A stretch of 64,000 bases of DNA from Archilochus colubris. Its lineage: Eukaryota > Chordata > Aves > Apodiformes > Trochilidae. The notes below the pieces were generated by a model. The model did no database searches and was not told where the DNA came from. It worked only from the letters and a program-made list of their open reading frames with translations. How positions within the stretch are numbered: the first letter of the stretch is position 1; each line of letters starts with the position of its first letter. Of this stretch, positions 9,148-23,800 are shown piece by piece. The stretch spans positions 107,193,054 to 107,257,053 of the forward strand of contig CM041083.1 of NCBI GenBank assembly GCA_023079485.1, read 5' to 3'. The translations under genes were made by a program, and so were the position numbers.

Positions 9148-12100
9148 TTCATTAAATGAGTTCCTCACCTGGTTCTGCATGGAGCCACATAGTTAGTTTG
9201 GGGGCAGAGGTTGTGTCTCAGATGAAGGGGGCACTGTCTGGTTCAAATTGAGTTCAGCAATACCTGCCAGCACTTGTGAACCCACCACCCAACATAGAAA
9301 AGAAAACTGCAGTAATCAGTTGTTTTGTTCCCTGAAACCATCAGTAATTGTCTCTCATGAGAAGCTTGTATGGTTTTGCTAGGTGACAAGGAAGCGAATG
9401 CAATGATTTGGTCTCAGATTAAAACTAAAGGACTGTTGTCAGATAAAGAAATATCTTTGGACAACTAGAAGGCACCTGAGATATGTAGCATAGAGAACAT
9501 AACAGCTAAATGTCTGCTCGCATCACAGTATTCCTTTGGATGTTGGACTAAAATTTTTTGGTATGAGCCGGTAATCAAAACCTAAATTACTAAATCTCCA
9601 TTGGTGCTGCCTTCAGCCACTGTTTTTCATGCTTAATGGCCTCAGGCTTTCACACAAAGATGTCAAGTTTACGTTAAAAAATAAATTTAATGCTGCATCA
9701 AAATTGATAGCATCAAAATTGATAGCACTGAGAGATTTCAAAGATATTGAAGTTTCTTTCTTATCACCAATGCACTGATTATTATTTTTTTTAGAAAAGT
9801 TTATTAATAGTAACTTTAAAATTACTGCAGCAGCCCTGTTCACATGCTACATTTGCAGATGTGTTTGTAGTTTTACATCTTGTTTCCAGGGGCTTGTGCT
9901 AGAAAGACACTGGGATCAGATGGCATTCTTATTTGGTATTATTTTAAAAATCAACAATATATATATAAATAGATATAATATACATATATAAATATAAAAG
10001 TAATTTTATACCTTTAGGGAGAAGAAATACAATCTAGGACAATCTAGTATGTAACTGTGAATTAAAAAAACTGTCAGAATTCAAGGGGAAATAATTTCAG
10101 ATGTTGATAAAGCTGCTAGCTTCTAATTTAGTTATAACTTAGCCAATATCAGACATAATTCCCTTGCTTAAGAAGTTATTAAAATTTTAATAAAACCAAG
10201 GAGCTGTTAGGACAAAAGTGTACTAAGATGACATAAAAGATGTGTATATATATCATTAATCTTAAAACAGACAAGATGTTTATTAAAATGACTTAATTGT
10301 ACTTTTCCAAATATGAACATTCATATATTAATTCGGAATACATTTGCAATTCTGAATACAATATGTTTCAAATGTTTAGTACCAATGGAATTCTGAATGT
10401 ATATGAATTATTCTTATATGTTACCCACTACTTGTTTTGTATATTGCCAGTTCTGATACATGAGATGTGCAGCAAATCTGTGTAGTTTTCTTTGATAATG
10501 TGTGTAATGTAATCTAATCTGATCTAATCCCTACACTTTCAGTAAATAAGGCAGAATGAGCTCAAAGAGACAAGCTTATTTAGAAATCAAGTGTTTAAGA
10601 TAGAAACTTAACAAAATTAAGATCAAAGGAAATTCTTCAGACTTCTTGAGCTTGTGTTTAGGGGGTTGGTGTTTGATTTTTGGTGGTGGATGGTTGGGTT
10701 TGTGCAGTTTTTTTGCTTTATTTTCATTCTCCATCTAACAAAGCAGGATATGATTGAGCTATAGTTCCTATCTGCTTCCTATCTAAATATAAGCTACCAC
10801 TTTATAGAGTTATTTATAGCTATGAGGTACACTCAGTTGGAACCTGGTTTCTTTTATTTCCAGGTTGATTTAGCCCTCAACAAAACATTCTAGAATGATT
10901 TCAGATCATTTTCTGAAAAAACTGTTAGAGAATGCACTCTTCATCTACAAACAATCAAACTGAGATTTTCTGTTAAGCCCTTGAGTATCTATGTGTATAT
11001 TGCTATTTATTCTAGTTAATTTGCCAGTGTAGTAGTCAATATGCTCCTGGGTTGCTTTGAGAATGTGCAGAGTATTTGCACACTGTGCCTGGTGTATCCA
11101 ACTGAAGAATCTGTTCTGGTCTGTCAGCACAGGGGTGCCCCAGAAGTAGATATTATTCAGGGTAACTGTAGCTGAATGAGGGGTTTTGGTTAAACAAAGC
11201 ATCACATATAAATGTTTTCAAAAATGTCTTTGGGTTTTCTTTCTTGTCAATTCTCATGCAGCTTGAGAATGACATTAAGCTTTCCCAAGCAAAAGAAAAA
11301 CCTTAAAAATATAAGCAGTGGTTAAATATATTTTATTTACCCAAAAATACAGAAGTAAGAGAAATGCATTGGGAAAGGTACAGTAAAATAATTCCATGCT
11401 TTGATTAAGCATCTATTGAAATTCAGACCAAATGATCCGAGGCTCTGTCATCAGTAGCTTTACACAGGTTGACACAAAGTGTGTTGGTGGGTCATGCATA
11501 GGCTGTATATGACAGAACCATATGCAGTCAACACCTTCCTCTGACAGCATAAACAAAAGCACCAATGGCTTCATGAGTAGTGATACTGAACTGAACTGTT
11601 CTGCTGTTGCAGAAAAAAACCCATGTATGCTAGCAAGACTGTTTTGGAAAATTTTCTCTATAAAATTGACGGTAACTTTAACATTTGCTCTTTGAGTGTG
11701 CAGGTTCTGTGTAGTATGGATGCCCAAAGCATCCATAAGCAGTTTGGGAGAGTGAAGGCCTGCTTTCATTAGTAATAATCTTTCAAAGAAGATGAGCAGT
11801 TAGCCTGCACTGAAATCCTTCTCAAACACAAACTAACATCAAATGGTTCAAAGGAAAGTAGGAGAGTTTTAAAATACTATGACAAACTGACTTCTGTACA
11901 AGAGTATGATGTTGTATTATTCTACATGATGCTTCAGTATAGCTGGAAATCCTACAATAACTAGTCCCTAGTCCAAGGACAGAGAATTTAGGGCTAAGAA
12001 AACTACAGGTGAAATATAGTGGTTTTGCAATCCTCCTCCCTCATTGTGTTGATTTCACACCCCAGCATTTTGTTTTGTGATTTGACACTGGGATTTGGAC

Positions 12101-12885
12101 AATGGCTTGATATAGTAAAAGGAGTTTCATGCAAATTTATGAATGGAGTCTCTGGACTTGCGTTGCTTGTATTAATTATTTTAGACATGGTCTTTCCCTG
12201 CCTGATGTCACTTTGTTGCTGAGTTGCTTCAAGTATCTTTAGGCCTCATTCACCTGGTGCTCAGGGCATTATCCGATGGTGAGTAAGGTGTAGGCATCCC
12301 TACCATCACTGAGCTTACCCTCAGCTTCAGCAAAAGGAGGACAGTTTATATTTGCAATGATCACACCATTGCTACCCTCCAAGAAAAGATGCTTCTGATT
12401 TGGCCTTTTCTGTTCATAGCCTACCTCTCCTTTCTCCAGGTCTGTGCTGGTTGTCTCTGGAGGCTGATGACAGCCCACCCAAGGGCCTCTGGCTCTCCTC
12501 TCTTGTGATCAGGGTGCATGAAAGGGACTTGGCCAGCTCAGGGGTCAGATCTGGTTTTATTGCTGCCAGTTATGCTGTACTACCCTAGCAGTACTCTCCT
12601 GGTGGTTAGTTGCTTGTGAGAGAAGAGAGAATCTAGAGAAATCTAGAGAAGAGAAACACCAGGCAGCTGTGCAGGCTCAGACCAGAGGGCAGGCTCTCCC
12701 ATCTCCAGCTATGGCAAACTGTGCATGTTTAGGAAACAGCATGAGTCTCAGGTATATCAGCATTACTACTAGAATGGAATATTTTTCTTTTTCCCTGAGT
12801 ACTCAGTATCTGGTTGCCTGTAGCTCACTCAGCTCCAGAGCCAGAGGTGATGTCTGGGCATTTAGTAAGCTTCACTGGATTATTT
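9148..12885. other. Unique AT-rich intronic sequence
   Basis: No gene was recognised. It contains a short 17-bp tandem duplication at about 9698-9727, an AT-rich alternating tract at 9955-9998, and two minus-strand open frames in the same frame (11769-11413 and 11205-10945) without recognisable homology. Confidence 0.45.
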
Positions 12886-12889
12886 TACA

Positions 12890-13235
12890 GGGATTTTTCC
12901 GGTTCCTTTTTGAACCTATGAAAGGCTGTTAGCTCCCTCATTGCCCCATGGCAAGGAGTTTCAGAGTTTAAGTGCACATTGTGTGAGGAACCACTTTACA
13001 TCACTTGTAAATTTAGCCCTTCCTAGTTTCATTTTATGACCCTTAGTCCTTTTATTCAGAAAAGCAGGGAAACCTTATTCCTGATTCACCTTCTGCACCA
13101 CCCTGGCAATTTCACACCCTCTGTCTCAGCACCCTCGTCTCTGCAGGCTGGCTCCATACGCTTTCCTGTCATGCTTCAAGCTATTTTTATTGCCCTAGCC
13201 TGAACCTCCCCTATTCCTGAAAGATACAAGCAAAG
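12890..13235 (-). mobile_element. Ancient CR1/L3-type LINE fragment, minus orientation
   Basis: Antisense CR1-like landmarks occur in order: 'attgccccatggcaaggagtttcagagttta', 'tgtgtgaggaaccactttacat', 'tagtttcattttatgacccttagtcctt' and 'gcaccaccctggcaatttc'. These resemble old amniote CR1 subfamilies rather than the young avian CR1s elsewhere in the window. It is strongly diverged, so the borders are approximate. Confidence 0.55.
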
Positions 13236-16200
13236 CTCTCACAAATAACAGGCTGTCACATTTTCAGATATGCCTCTCAATTAGTATGTGCATACATTCT
13301 GCACATGCTGGGATCAAATGACCTTTGTAAAAGCAGCTTGCCAATACAGTTGCTTGCACATTTCCAGCATCACTCTCTGAATGTTATTTGGCTTTTTAAT
13401 CCCATTCTCAAGGGCTACCCATTTGGTGAGCTCCAGTCAAATAAATACTCAGCTGAGTCTGATCTCAGTGTGGCAAACAGGCAGAATGCAAATAAACCAA
13501 ACCCAAACCTCAGCAGCAATAAAAACTTTTGAACTTCCGCTTTTACAAGTTCTGTATACATATATCTATATATAGTCTGTGCTTTGTGTTTTCTTGAGCG
13601 TATTTTCTTTCAATGAAGACTATGGCTACTGTCAAAAATAGAAGAAACATTCTCAGTAAATTGCTTCTGCAGTTTGTAAATGTCTTTGGATTCATTTCAG
13701 CATATAATCACCCTCAAAAGCTGTTTTTTGCCTCATATGTTTCTGCATCCTTTAATCATAGAGGAATTAACTGCCAAATCCTGCTTTATTTGGAGTTTTG
13801 TTTGTTTTTTCTTTTAAAGTATATTCATTTCATGTACTGAAAGAAAGAATGATAGGTTTGTGGTTTTTTATTTTTTTGATGAAGCTACCCACAATTCTTC
13901 ACCCTAAGTGAAGCTTAATTCTTATTCAGACTCATTAAAGAGGATTGCTGCCCTCATCCCCATGTACTCTGTTTTCCCACACTCTGTGCCTCTTTTGAAA
14001 GAACTGCCACTAGAGGAAAATTGTGCCTCCTTCCAGGTCTATCCATACTCACTTTTGAAGGATGAGTTCTGGTGGGGCTCTGTAATACAGGTAGATAGGG
14101 CCACAAAAAGAAACCTGCAGGTTTTTCAGGGACTGATTCAGTAGTGCTTTCCTCTGAAATGATCTTCTGCTATGGATTACCAGATAATGCACCTGGAACT
14201 ACATTAGTTTGTTCAGGCTCATGGTTTATCTGAAAAATCATTTTCCAGTAATCTTATGTACACCATCTAGCTAAACATCCTGTTAGGAGCTAGCCCCTGA
14301 AAGGAGGAGGAAGTACTCTCTTCCCCAAATGGTTGCTAAGCACCTCAAGTAGCAAAAGCTACATAATTTACTCAGTCTGTGTTAATGTGGGTCCAGCAAG
14401 ATCCCCTAGTCACCTCTGGGGTGTAATCATGCACCCAGAACTGTCAAATAAGTGACAAGAAATGTTTATTTCCCTCTGCTCCAATCGTCAAGCCAACCTA
14501 TTTCTCTCTTTTTTTCCCTCTGTAGCAATTATTTAGTTAGTTATCTTCCATAAGCCCAGTTATCATAAAAGGGATCCTGTGCCAGTGACAGAACCAGTTT
14601 CATGCTGCTTGACACTCTCTTCCCAAATGCAAGGATTTTTTTAGCCACACAGGTGAACATAGATGGTCATAGGAGAGATGTGGCAGTGAAATGAGGCCAT
14701 CTGGGATCCTAAAATCTGCTCTCCACCCAATCTCATCCAAACTCGGAGCTCGCACAGCTCAGGTGTACCCCAGTGCCACCTCCTGTGCCAGGTAACCAGT
14801 GGCAAGAAGTCCCAGCCTGCCCTCAGCATCACGAGGTGTCAGGAAGGCAGGGATAACTGGGGGCTGGAAAATACACCCCTCTCTTTCTTCTGAGGGGGAG
14901 AAGAAATTATTCCAAGTGGCATCCTTTAAAACACACTCGGAATACAATGAGGTAAATGAGTCCTACATTAAGATGTACCATTTCACTCAGCTTGGTCGCT
15001 TGGGCTTCAAACCAGAGCTCCCTGCTGATAGGGAAGGGTACATCACCTCTAAAAACAGTAAGCCTCGTGCTCCTCCTAAAATTAGATGTGTCCCCCGGTT
15101 CCAAATTTAAGGTTCCTTCCTTACAGAGAGGGTCTGCCTCTAAAAAGGTCATTCCCACCCATTCCCAGGACCTCACTGCCTGTTTCAGGGCTGGCAAATG
15201 TATCAGTGAGGACTTGCAGGCAGTGTCCTACTTAAATTAATTCAGCTGAGATCTTACTCATTAAGCTCTGGGATGTTGCAGGTGCATTTATTAATGTGAG
15301 AGCCCCATTTTAAAATCCTGTGATCCTTTCTGACATATTAAGACAGTTTTAATTTGCTCTCATCATCTCCTGCCTCTCTAGTAGTCATTAGATAACTCTA
15401 GGGTCCTAAATAAGCTATAGTGACTTGGGTGGAAAGCAAGTGACTTATTAATCTGATGCAAATGCCTGTTAAATTTTCAGGGATCTTGGCACTATTGTAA
15501 GAGCTGGAAGTCACGGACTATAAAGAAAAAAGGTAATTTCTTGTTTGTTTAATTGATCTTCTGTAACTTTTCTCCTGTCAGGTAAAGTAATGGAATAAGC
15601 AATGTAAAATCATTATTAGAGGTGCTAGTATGACATTTTATTAATCCAGCCTATTTAGATTTAATAACACACACTTGACTTACGTTCTGGAAAAAAAAAT
15701 GCCTGCTCTATCCCTTTCTGCTTTTTAAATATATTTAGAAATATCTCTGACGTTATGACATATGAACATATTTCTTCATGTATTGTTATAAGGAAGTGAT
15801 AATTCCCCCAAATATATGCTTTATCAGTCACAGTATGTTACTGCAAGACTTCTACCCACAGGAAACTTTTGCAATGTCCAAAAATTCTTTTAAAGGCCCA
15901 ACACCTTTCTCACTTCCCTACAGGTCAATTCCTCAGAAGTGGTGATGACTCAGGAGCTGACATTGTTCTCATTTAGGACTGAATCCTTCTGTAGTGGTAA
16001 GTCTTGCATAAAACAAAAAATATCAGTACTCCTGACTGGTCAAGAAAAATAAAGGCCATTTGTCACTTATCTTCAGTGAAGGAGCATTAAACCCAAAGCT
16101 GTGGTCAGATTCAATTCATGGGAGAGTTTTTTCCTCCACCCACATCTTCCCGGGCCGTTTTTATTAGAGACAGTATCTTTTTTCTCCCTCCAGCCAACCC

Positions 16201-19200
16201 AAGTCACTCTTGCATATTATCACAGGTGTTTAACTTGGAAATGAACAAAGACTTCTTAAACAGTGCTTTGGAGTGAAAATATTTTTAAAGTGAGATACAG
16301 CTATTGCAAATTATGCACAAGTCCTGTGTAAGATCTGGGTTACTTTATGGAAATCTTGTTGTGGTAAAGAAATTATTCTATTCCTGGTTTCATTTAATTT
16401 TACAATAATTGCTCTAAGTTCTATTTCCTTCACGGCAATATTAAGTGCAATCATATCCATTTAATTTGATAATTTATGTTCCACTGCAGTGATCAAAACA
16501 GGCAACCCAATACTTCATGTTACTATTCATTACACCTTACTAAATCAAGCATCCAAATAAAAGCAATTATTTTAAGCACACATTAAATGGTACGTTTTGC
16601 ACTGCAAAGTGTTAAAAAGTGTTTTTGAAACCATGCTACTTTCAAATTAAAAAAGTATTTATTTTGGTTTGTTTGTACTTGTTCTGTGCTTCACAGCCTG
16701 ACTTAGGTTAGTAAGTTAAAACTGGAAGGAATACATATAGTAAGCTTTAAAGGAAAACCAAAGAAAAAAGTGTTATTCCATAATAAATTTCCAAAGAGAG
16801 TTTATTTATATAGGTTGTGTTTAAATGCATTTCACTATGTGTCTTTTGGGGCTAGGACTTGCAAAGAACACCAAAACAAAACAAATACTGTCAGTGCAGT
16901 TTTGAAACACATTTTAAACAGCCAAAAGAAAATAGTCTGAAGCATTTTCAAGTACTTCTTAAATAACAGCAAAATCTCTCTGGAGACCTAGGAGCTGACT
17001 GATGGACCAGAAGTGTTTGTTTATTTGCTTTTTAATGGGATCTGTACACGAATTGTGGGCAGCTGCTGAGAGATGCTCCTGAGGATGAAGATTCTAGAGC
17101 AGTTCTGGGGGAGATGCAAGCTGAGATCCTGCACTTGGAGCAGAATTGGGTTCTAGCCCAGCACCTGCAAGCCCTAGAAAGCCTAGGGAGAGCACTTGCC
17201 TTACTTTTCTTTTAGCAGTGTTGTAATTTATGAATCTACCCCAATTCTGAAAATACTAAAATGAACATGCTGCAAAACCATAGAACCCAACTTACTGACA
17301 ATTTTGCCTTTCCTGAAACCTTGTTTTTCAATGAACAACTGAGTCATCCTCCCTTTCGTTCCTCCGTACAAGCTTCTCTTTTGTCTGTAGCTCTTACAAA
17401 ATGAACCTCTGATTCTGTTTTATGCAATCAGTATCCAGATGGTGACTGGACAAGAAGCAGCCTGATTTACCTCGGAGTACTACTGAACTTCCGCAGATGC
17501 TACTGAAAGGGAATGTTCCCTTTTGAATGAGAACCATTTCTGGGGCTCACAATAAAGTGGCAAAATTGCAGTAGACTGGTGTTTATGCAGAAATTTTTTT
17601 TTTCTTGATTGACTGTGCAAGGAAAACTAAATCTTTGGATGCATCTGTTAAACTCTGTCCCTTAGAGAGGTAAAATACGGGTGTGATTGCTCTAGGTGTT
17701 GGTGAAAGCTCACTAGGAGGATGGCTTATATTCCAAAAAGCTGTGCAGAGGTTGCCTGCCAGAATGCTCAGCAAGTGGAAAATCCATCTTCTGTAAGGGA
17801 GATAGATGAGAAAGGCTTGATCATAGACCAAAATAAAGCCTGCAAGAGAGCAAGGCTTGTGTGTCTAAGACCAGTTTTTGGTGGCAGAGAGGTCTGATAT
17901 ATAGGGAGGGAAAAGCTGAAGGACACAAGCAGCACATGGTGATGTGGATATGAAGTACTCATGAATGAATGAAACGGGGTAAGGGAAATGAGATTCTGGA
18001 GCTGCATCCCATCCCATCAGTTTCTCTCTTGTTCACAAATTAAAAGATAAGGTCTTGGGAATGTAAAAAAAATCCACTCTCTCCCCTTCCACCACCTCAC
18101 CTTCTCCCCTTCCTAAAAATAGTGCTGGGCAAGATAGGACTGAAGGAGGGAGGGAGGGAGGGAAGGAGGGAGGGAGCAGAAAAGAGTGACTGCTCAGGAT
18201 TGCCGGCCACTCTTCAGGGAAAGAAAAGCTGTGTTTATGTGGTGTCATCATTCAGCTGCAAATGACAGGCAATGATTTCCAGGCTCTTGCTTCTCCTTCG
18301 GTGACTGTTTAAAAACTGTTTGTGTTGGTTTGGGGATATTTTATTATACAGAGAATAGGTATACTTGACAAGCCTTAAATATGAATTGCTGCTTCGCTGC
18401 ATGAAATATCTGATAGCAGAGACGTTTTTAAACAGTGTTTTGCTGTGATGCCTCTGCTTCTTCCTGCTAAGAAGTTTTCTGCTTTCTAGTTTGTTTATCA
18501 TTATTATATCGTCTTGCCTGATGCATTCCACAGTTTGTAAATGTAACTTTCATTCTCCAGTTAACAGTGCTGAGGATTTAACAAATTGCCCTCAAGCCAT
18601 GCTGCATTTTCTTTCTGCAGTGCCTCCTCTTTTGCACACAGAAATCGTTTTGCAGTGAATACCTATGGAAGGTGAACCTGAGCACGTCTTGCTAATGAGC
18701 TTAGGCCTGCTTATATTGTGTGCTGCACAGACAAGAATAAAGTAATTTTCTTTTTCTAGGTCCTAAATTCTGGATACCCATGCAGCCACAGTATTATTAT
18801 TATAACATTCTGTTAAATTAATTTTACCAGTTTAATAGTTCCCCCTTAGGTAAATGCTATACTCAATCATGGAATGCATTTTGATTCTCTAATACAGTTC
18901 TGGGTCTTTCTGCACTGCATTGCCACAGCTTAAATTGAGATGCTAGACTTTTCAAAGATTTTTCTTAGAAACTGAGGTTTTCAATCTTGTAAATATTGGT
19001 TAATTGAAGCTTAAGCTTGCAAAAAGATTAGAGATATTTAATTAAGGAAAATTATATATCATGCTGTAATATGGTAAATTAGATTAGACAAACTGCACAT
19101 CAAAATTACATTAATGACTGCATACATTTTCTTAATACTATAATCTTTAATCTTAGATCTCCAAAGATACTAATAATTCTCTAGCCCATCGCTGATTTTA

Positions 19201-20400
19201 ACATCACTATTTAAAGCTGTAATAACTTCTAAAATTTTACCTTTAGCTTTAAGTTACAGGAACTAGCTATACATCACAAAAAGACAAGATTCAGATCATT
19301 CAAAATCTGAGATTTCACTTAAACTTATTTGTTAATGAATTGCCTGTGTTGCATACATGGTTAACTGGGACCAGCTCCAGTGGTTTCTTCCTTTGGTCTA
19401 GCTTAAAAGAGGATGTTTTGTTCAAATTTAGCTTATTCACCTCTGGAGATGGGCTTGGCAGACTCAGGTAGCTGTTAGTGCCATGTAATCATTTCATATT
19501 GGCAGAAAATGCTGACTTGAAAGAAGTGTGCAGTGGTAACTAGCAAACTGACAAAGTGGGGGAATAAGACCTCAGGCAGAACCTTTGTTCAAGTAATAGC
19601 AGAGCTTGAGACCAGCACATACCAATCATTCTGTGTGGGGCATTCATTCTTTCATGCCTGGGAAGGGTAAGCCTGAAACAACCCAAGGAGTAGAGGACAC
19701 AGCACTATTTAGTTACTGTTTCTCACAGACTGAGACTAGCAAGGTCTGAGTAAGTCAGAGTTCTTCACCTTTAGTCTTGACTTCACAGACAAGTTTTGGA
19801 GAGAGGTGTCCATATTCCTTTCCCCTCAGCCACCTGCTTTTGTAGGGACACATCCAAGTTTCCTCCCAGCTTTGATGAACAAGTGCCTTTTGGAAAAAGG
19901 TCTTGTTTTCAGGGTTTCCTTCCAGACCTCACTATATCTCACCAGAGATGCAGTGAAATGATAGATGATAAGGGTCTTTTTCTGGCTAATCTGCATCCAT
20001 AGTCTCAGATTTATTTGCTCAAGAAATTATTAAATCTATTGTATCAAACACAAGCACAAGTCTCCAGAAGGCTGCATAGGAGCTAAAAATAGCCTGGAGT
20101 ATTTGATTTAGATAATGAGTCTTTGGTTCAGCAGTTAAAGCCCAGCCCACGTTGCACATGCTTTAAAGCACTGGCTGACAGGTGATGCTGAGCATCCTCA
20201 GCCCCCTATGAAAGCTGGATTCAAAGCCTTGACGCTGGCTGCCCTCATCCTAATCCTAAAGTGCAAGGATGCCCAGAGGCCTGCTGGGGAGCTTGCATTG
20301 CTACAGTGGGCTGGGGCTGCTCTGAAGAGTTGTGATTCCAAGGCTAAAATGCAGTATCTCTCACTGTCACTATCCTCCTCCTGAAAGCAATACCTTTAGT
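13236..20400. other. Unique intronic sequence, partly very AT-rich
   Basis: No exon was recognised. The stretch 14640-15240 is GC-richer and open in several frames on both strands, without a protein signal. The stretch 15250-16700 is repeat-free and rich in TTAAT/ATTA motifs, so it is a candidate for conserved non-coding sequence. A (GGGA)n-like purine tract lies at 18143-18177. Confidence 0.45.
18143..18177. repeat. (GGGA)n purine simple repeat
   Basis: About 35 bp of imperfect GGAG/GGGA tetramers on the plus strand. Confidence 0.85.
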
Positions 20401-20401
20401 C

Positions 20402-20830
20402 ATATAATCACACAATGGCTTGGATTGGAAAGGACCTTAAAGGTCACCTAGTTCCAGCCCCCCTGCATGGGCAGGGACACCTTGGACTAGAGCAGGCTGC
20501 TCAAGGCCCCATCCAACCTGGCCCTGAACACTTCCAGGGAGGGGGCAGCCACAACTTCTTTGGACAACCTGTTCCAGCATCTCACCACCCTCACAGGAAA
20601 TTATTTTCTTCCTAATGTCTAGCCTAAATCTCCCCTCTTGATGTTTAAAAACACTTTCTCCTGTCCTCTCGCTTAACACCCATGTAGAAAGCCCTACCCC
20701 AGCTTTCTTGTAGGCCCCCTTCAGATACTGGAAAGTTGCAATGAGGTCACCTCTCAGCCTCCTCTTCTCCAGGGTGAACAACCCCAACTTCCTTCACAGG
20801 AGAGGTGCTCTATCCCTCTGATCATTTTAG
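20402..20830 (-). mobile_element. CR1 LINE 3'-end fragment, minus orientation
   Basis: It starts with a diverged complement of the CR1 tail, then antisense 3' UTR ('ggattggaaaggaccttaaaggtcacctag'), antisense ORF2 C-terminus around 20450-20640, and an upstream part ending near 'ggagaggtgctctatccctctgatcat'. The minus-strand frame 20787-20437 reads through relics of the ORF2 C-terminus (R-F-R-L-D-I-R-K). It is 5'-truncated and inactive. Confidence 0.88.
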
Positions 20831-23800
20831 CTTTGCCTTAAAGTATTATCTCGCTTTAGAGGTTCAGTTTGAAAGGATTATTTTTCCCCCAAAGTGTATT
20901 ATGTCATGTTTAACCCATTTTGTCTGGGTTCAATGGATAAGAAGACAGATATTGACATGGCTTGGCCAGGGAACTGGAAAGGAGGATGTGGGACTGGTAA
21001 AAATCAGGGGATGAGGGGAGACTGCTTGTAGGACATTTTAATACAAGAAAAGGGGGGGAAATGTCTACTTTACTTAGGGCAAAACCAAAGCATGAGAAAG
21101 TTTAAAAGTGAAAAACAAAACCAAATGTTTCATATTGTGAATGTTTTAACCACTGGGATTCCTACAATTTCATCCTTTCTATGCAATTTTGTCACTCTGC
21201 TGTGCAAGTGAAACCACAGAAAAGTTTTAATTCTCATAATTATCTGCTGGGAAAAAAAAAAAAAAAAAAAAGACCTGGTAAGGTGCAGCAAAGGAGCTTT
21301 GTAATCTTCCTCTTAAGAGAAAATGTGTAGCTTCAAAAAGATATCACACAGCAGTGGACAACATAAAACATCCTATTTGTGGCACAGCGTGTAATAGGCC
21401 TCCTAATGCTGCTGAACACAAAAGCATTTAGTGCTCAGTTGCTTTATGATATCTTCTCAAGTTACTCAAGGGAATTATGTCTTTATACTGTATATTGCTG
21501 TCTTTACATGTCATTTTAATGCTGAACTTTTCAGTCATAATCAGACTCAGCCCTGTGCTTTAATGATTTCATCCAGAATGCTGATCCCCCAATACACCTG
21601 ACTGCATGTTAAAATCAAAGAGAAAACTAAACGCATCCAGGGGAGACAAAGTCATAAGTTCTTCTGTCTCATGGAACTCACAGAGGACAGTCAATACGTA
21701 TTTTGGAACTGAAAATGTTCACACTTGCATTCTTTTATCTCTTTCAGGAACATTTTAATTGTACTAATTTATCAAAGGTATCCTCAATTTTACAAGAAGT
21801 TTTCTTTTCATCCATTTGTTAAAAGAAAGATAATTGCAACTGGAAAGCAGAAAAATGAAAAGAACTTTAATTATGCTTTATAATAACAAATGTGTTCTAG
21901 TTCAGGTGAGCCAGACCAATTATATATGATTAGTGAATGGAAACAATTGATGTTTCTTCATTTTCATTTAGGACTGCTGACCTTCAATGGCGAATGTGCT
22001 ACAATTTGTCTTCCCCTGGTGCTCAAGACAGAGCAAATACTTTAATTTATAGAGCCATTTGGAGAAATTATTTCAGTCTGATTAGCGACAAGTTTTAGTG
22101 AACTTGATCGGTATTTACTCCATTCTCCTAGAAAAGAAGAAGAATGAATTCTTTGTAGATCTTTCTAAATTGCACATGGGTTGAATCTGAGACACAGGTA
22201 TCAGGCTATTACTGTCCTTTTTTTCATTTCATATTTTGCATCTCTCCATTAAAAATGGACAATAATTAATTGATATGCATGTTTAATTCTACTTGGAAAT
22301 TAGATTAAGTTAAATAAACATGAGTGTTTAGTAAATTTGAAGCTGTTGAAATATTTACTGAAAATTTAAATTTGCAAAACTAGGGTCGTGTCCAAACTTT
22401 GCCAGTACTTGTCTCTGGAGTGAAGTTAACTATTACCTTACTGCTGCAGCCAAGCCTTGAAGCTCCATGCACCAGGCGCTGCAAATTCCATGTGAGAGAA
22501 ACAAAAGAATTTATCATCTAGTCACAGAAAAAATAGATATGGCACAGAATGGAAGCTCAAAGAACAAAAACAAATGGTGCTTCAGTCAGCTTGGCATGGA
22601 TGTAAATCTCCTGAGACACCAACCAATACCTGGTTCCACTGGACATCATGGCCACAAGGGTCGTAACTGGAGCTCCTCTGAACAGATGCTCAAAATGGCA
22701 TCATGCAATGTGATGGCTGCATTGAAAAAGAACAGCTGTGGCAGCTCTGCTGGCCTTAAGAAGTTACTGAGCATTTCCTTTCCAGAAAATGTTTGAAAAG
22801 ACAAAGCAAAAAGGCCATTTTTTAATAGGACGCGTGAAGTGATGAGGCTTTCAATTTCCTATGACAATGTTGACATAATGTAAGAAAAATTAGAACTCTT
22901 ATTAAAAAGTAAGCTGCCTTCAATATACCCTTCATTTTCCTCTGTGACATGTGACTTCTGATGTTTACTTTTGCTTAGTGCTTCTATATAGCTCTTTAAT
23001 TTAATGCTTGAATCATTTGGGATGTAGTGCTTCTAAATGCCCTCTGTGGTAGAGACACATAAAAGATGCAAACACAGATCACCAGAAGCTCTAGTTACTC
23101 AAATCTTTAGATTACTGACCTTAGTTAAACAGAAATGTTGGTAGAGAAAATTATTACCATCTTCAAATGGGCTATAAAAGTGGTCCAAACCCACATAATT
23201 ACTGTATCCCACTTCGTATTATATTTTTCTTCTAAATATTTTCTTCTGCCTTGAAAGTTCAGCCAAGGCTTTGCTAGTATAGCTGGGGTCCTTCCCAGCA
23301 TCAGCAAAAAGCTATTCTGCTGCTAATGTAATATTCTATAACTCCATTACTTTCAGACTGTGCCTTTGGAGAAACCTATGCAAACTCCCTCAAATCTAAT
23401 GAGGCTGTACATCATGGGATTCACTTTGAAGGTAATAGGGTTGCACAAAGTGACCTGAGGGCATAATTTGGCTACTTATAATGATGATGGGTGAGAAGAA
23501 AGAAACCCCCATGAGAATCCACAGAGAACCTGGAGGTTAGGACAGGAAAATGCTTTTTTATTCTGGGTAAATCTGATACAGAATCAGGAGGGCACAGTAA
23601 GTATGGATCCCTGCAGTGACTCTTCATCACATCTTCTTTGGCCAAAGCTTCACTTTGAATCTGCTTACATTATCAGAAAATTAATGACAATTTAATTCAT
23701 ATTCAAATTAACTGCAATAATTTTTATTAAGGAACGAAACTCATTAGCAGGGTGCCTTATTGCTCAAACTTAGAAGAAGGATGTGTTGGGAGGCACAGCA

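Noticed and set aside
14799..15240. Cluster of overlapping open frames on both strands
   Set aside because: Local GC content is raised and several frames are open at once. No splice-flanked exon and no recognisable domain was seen.
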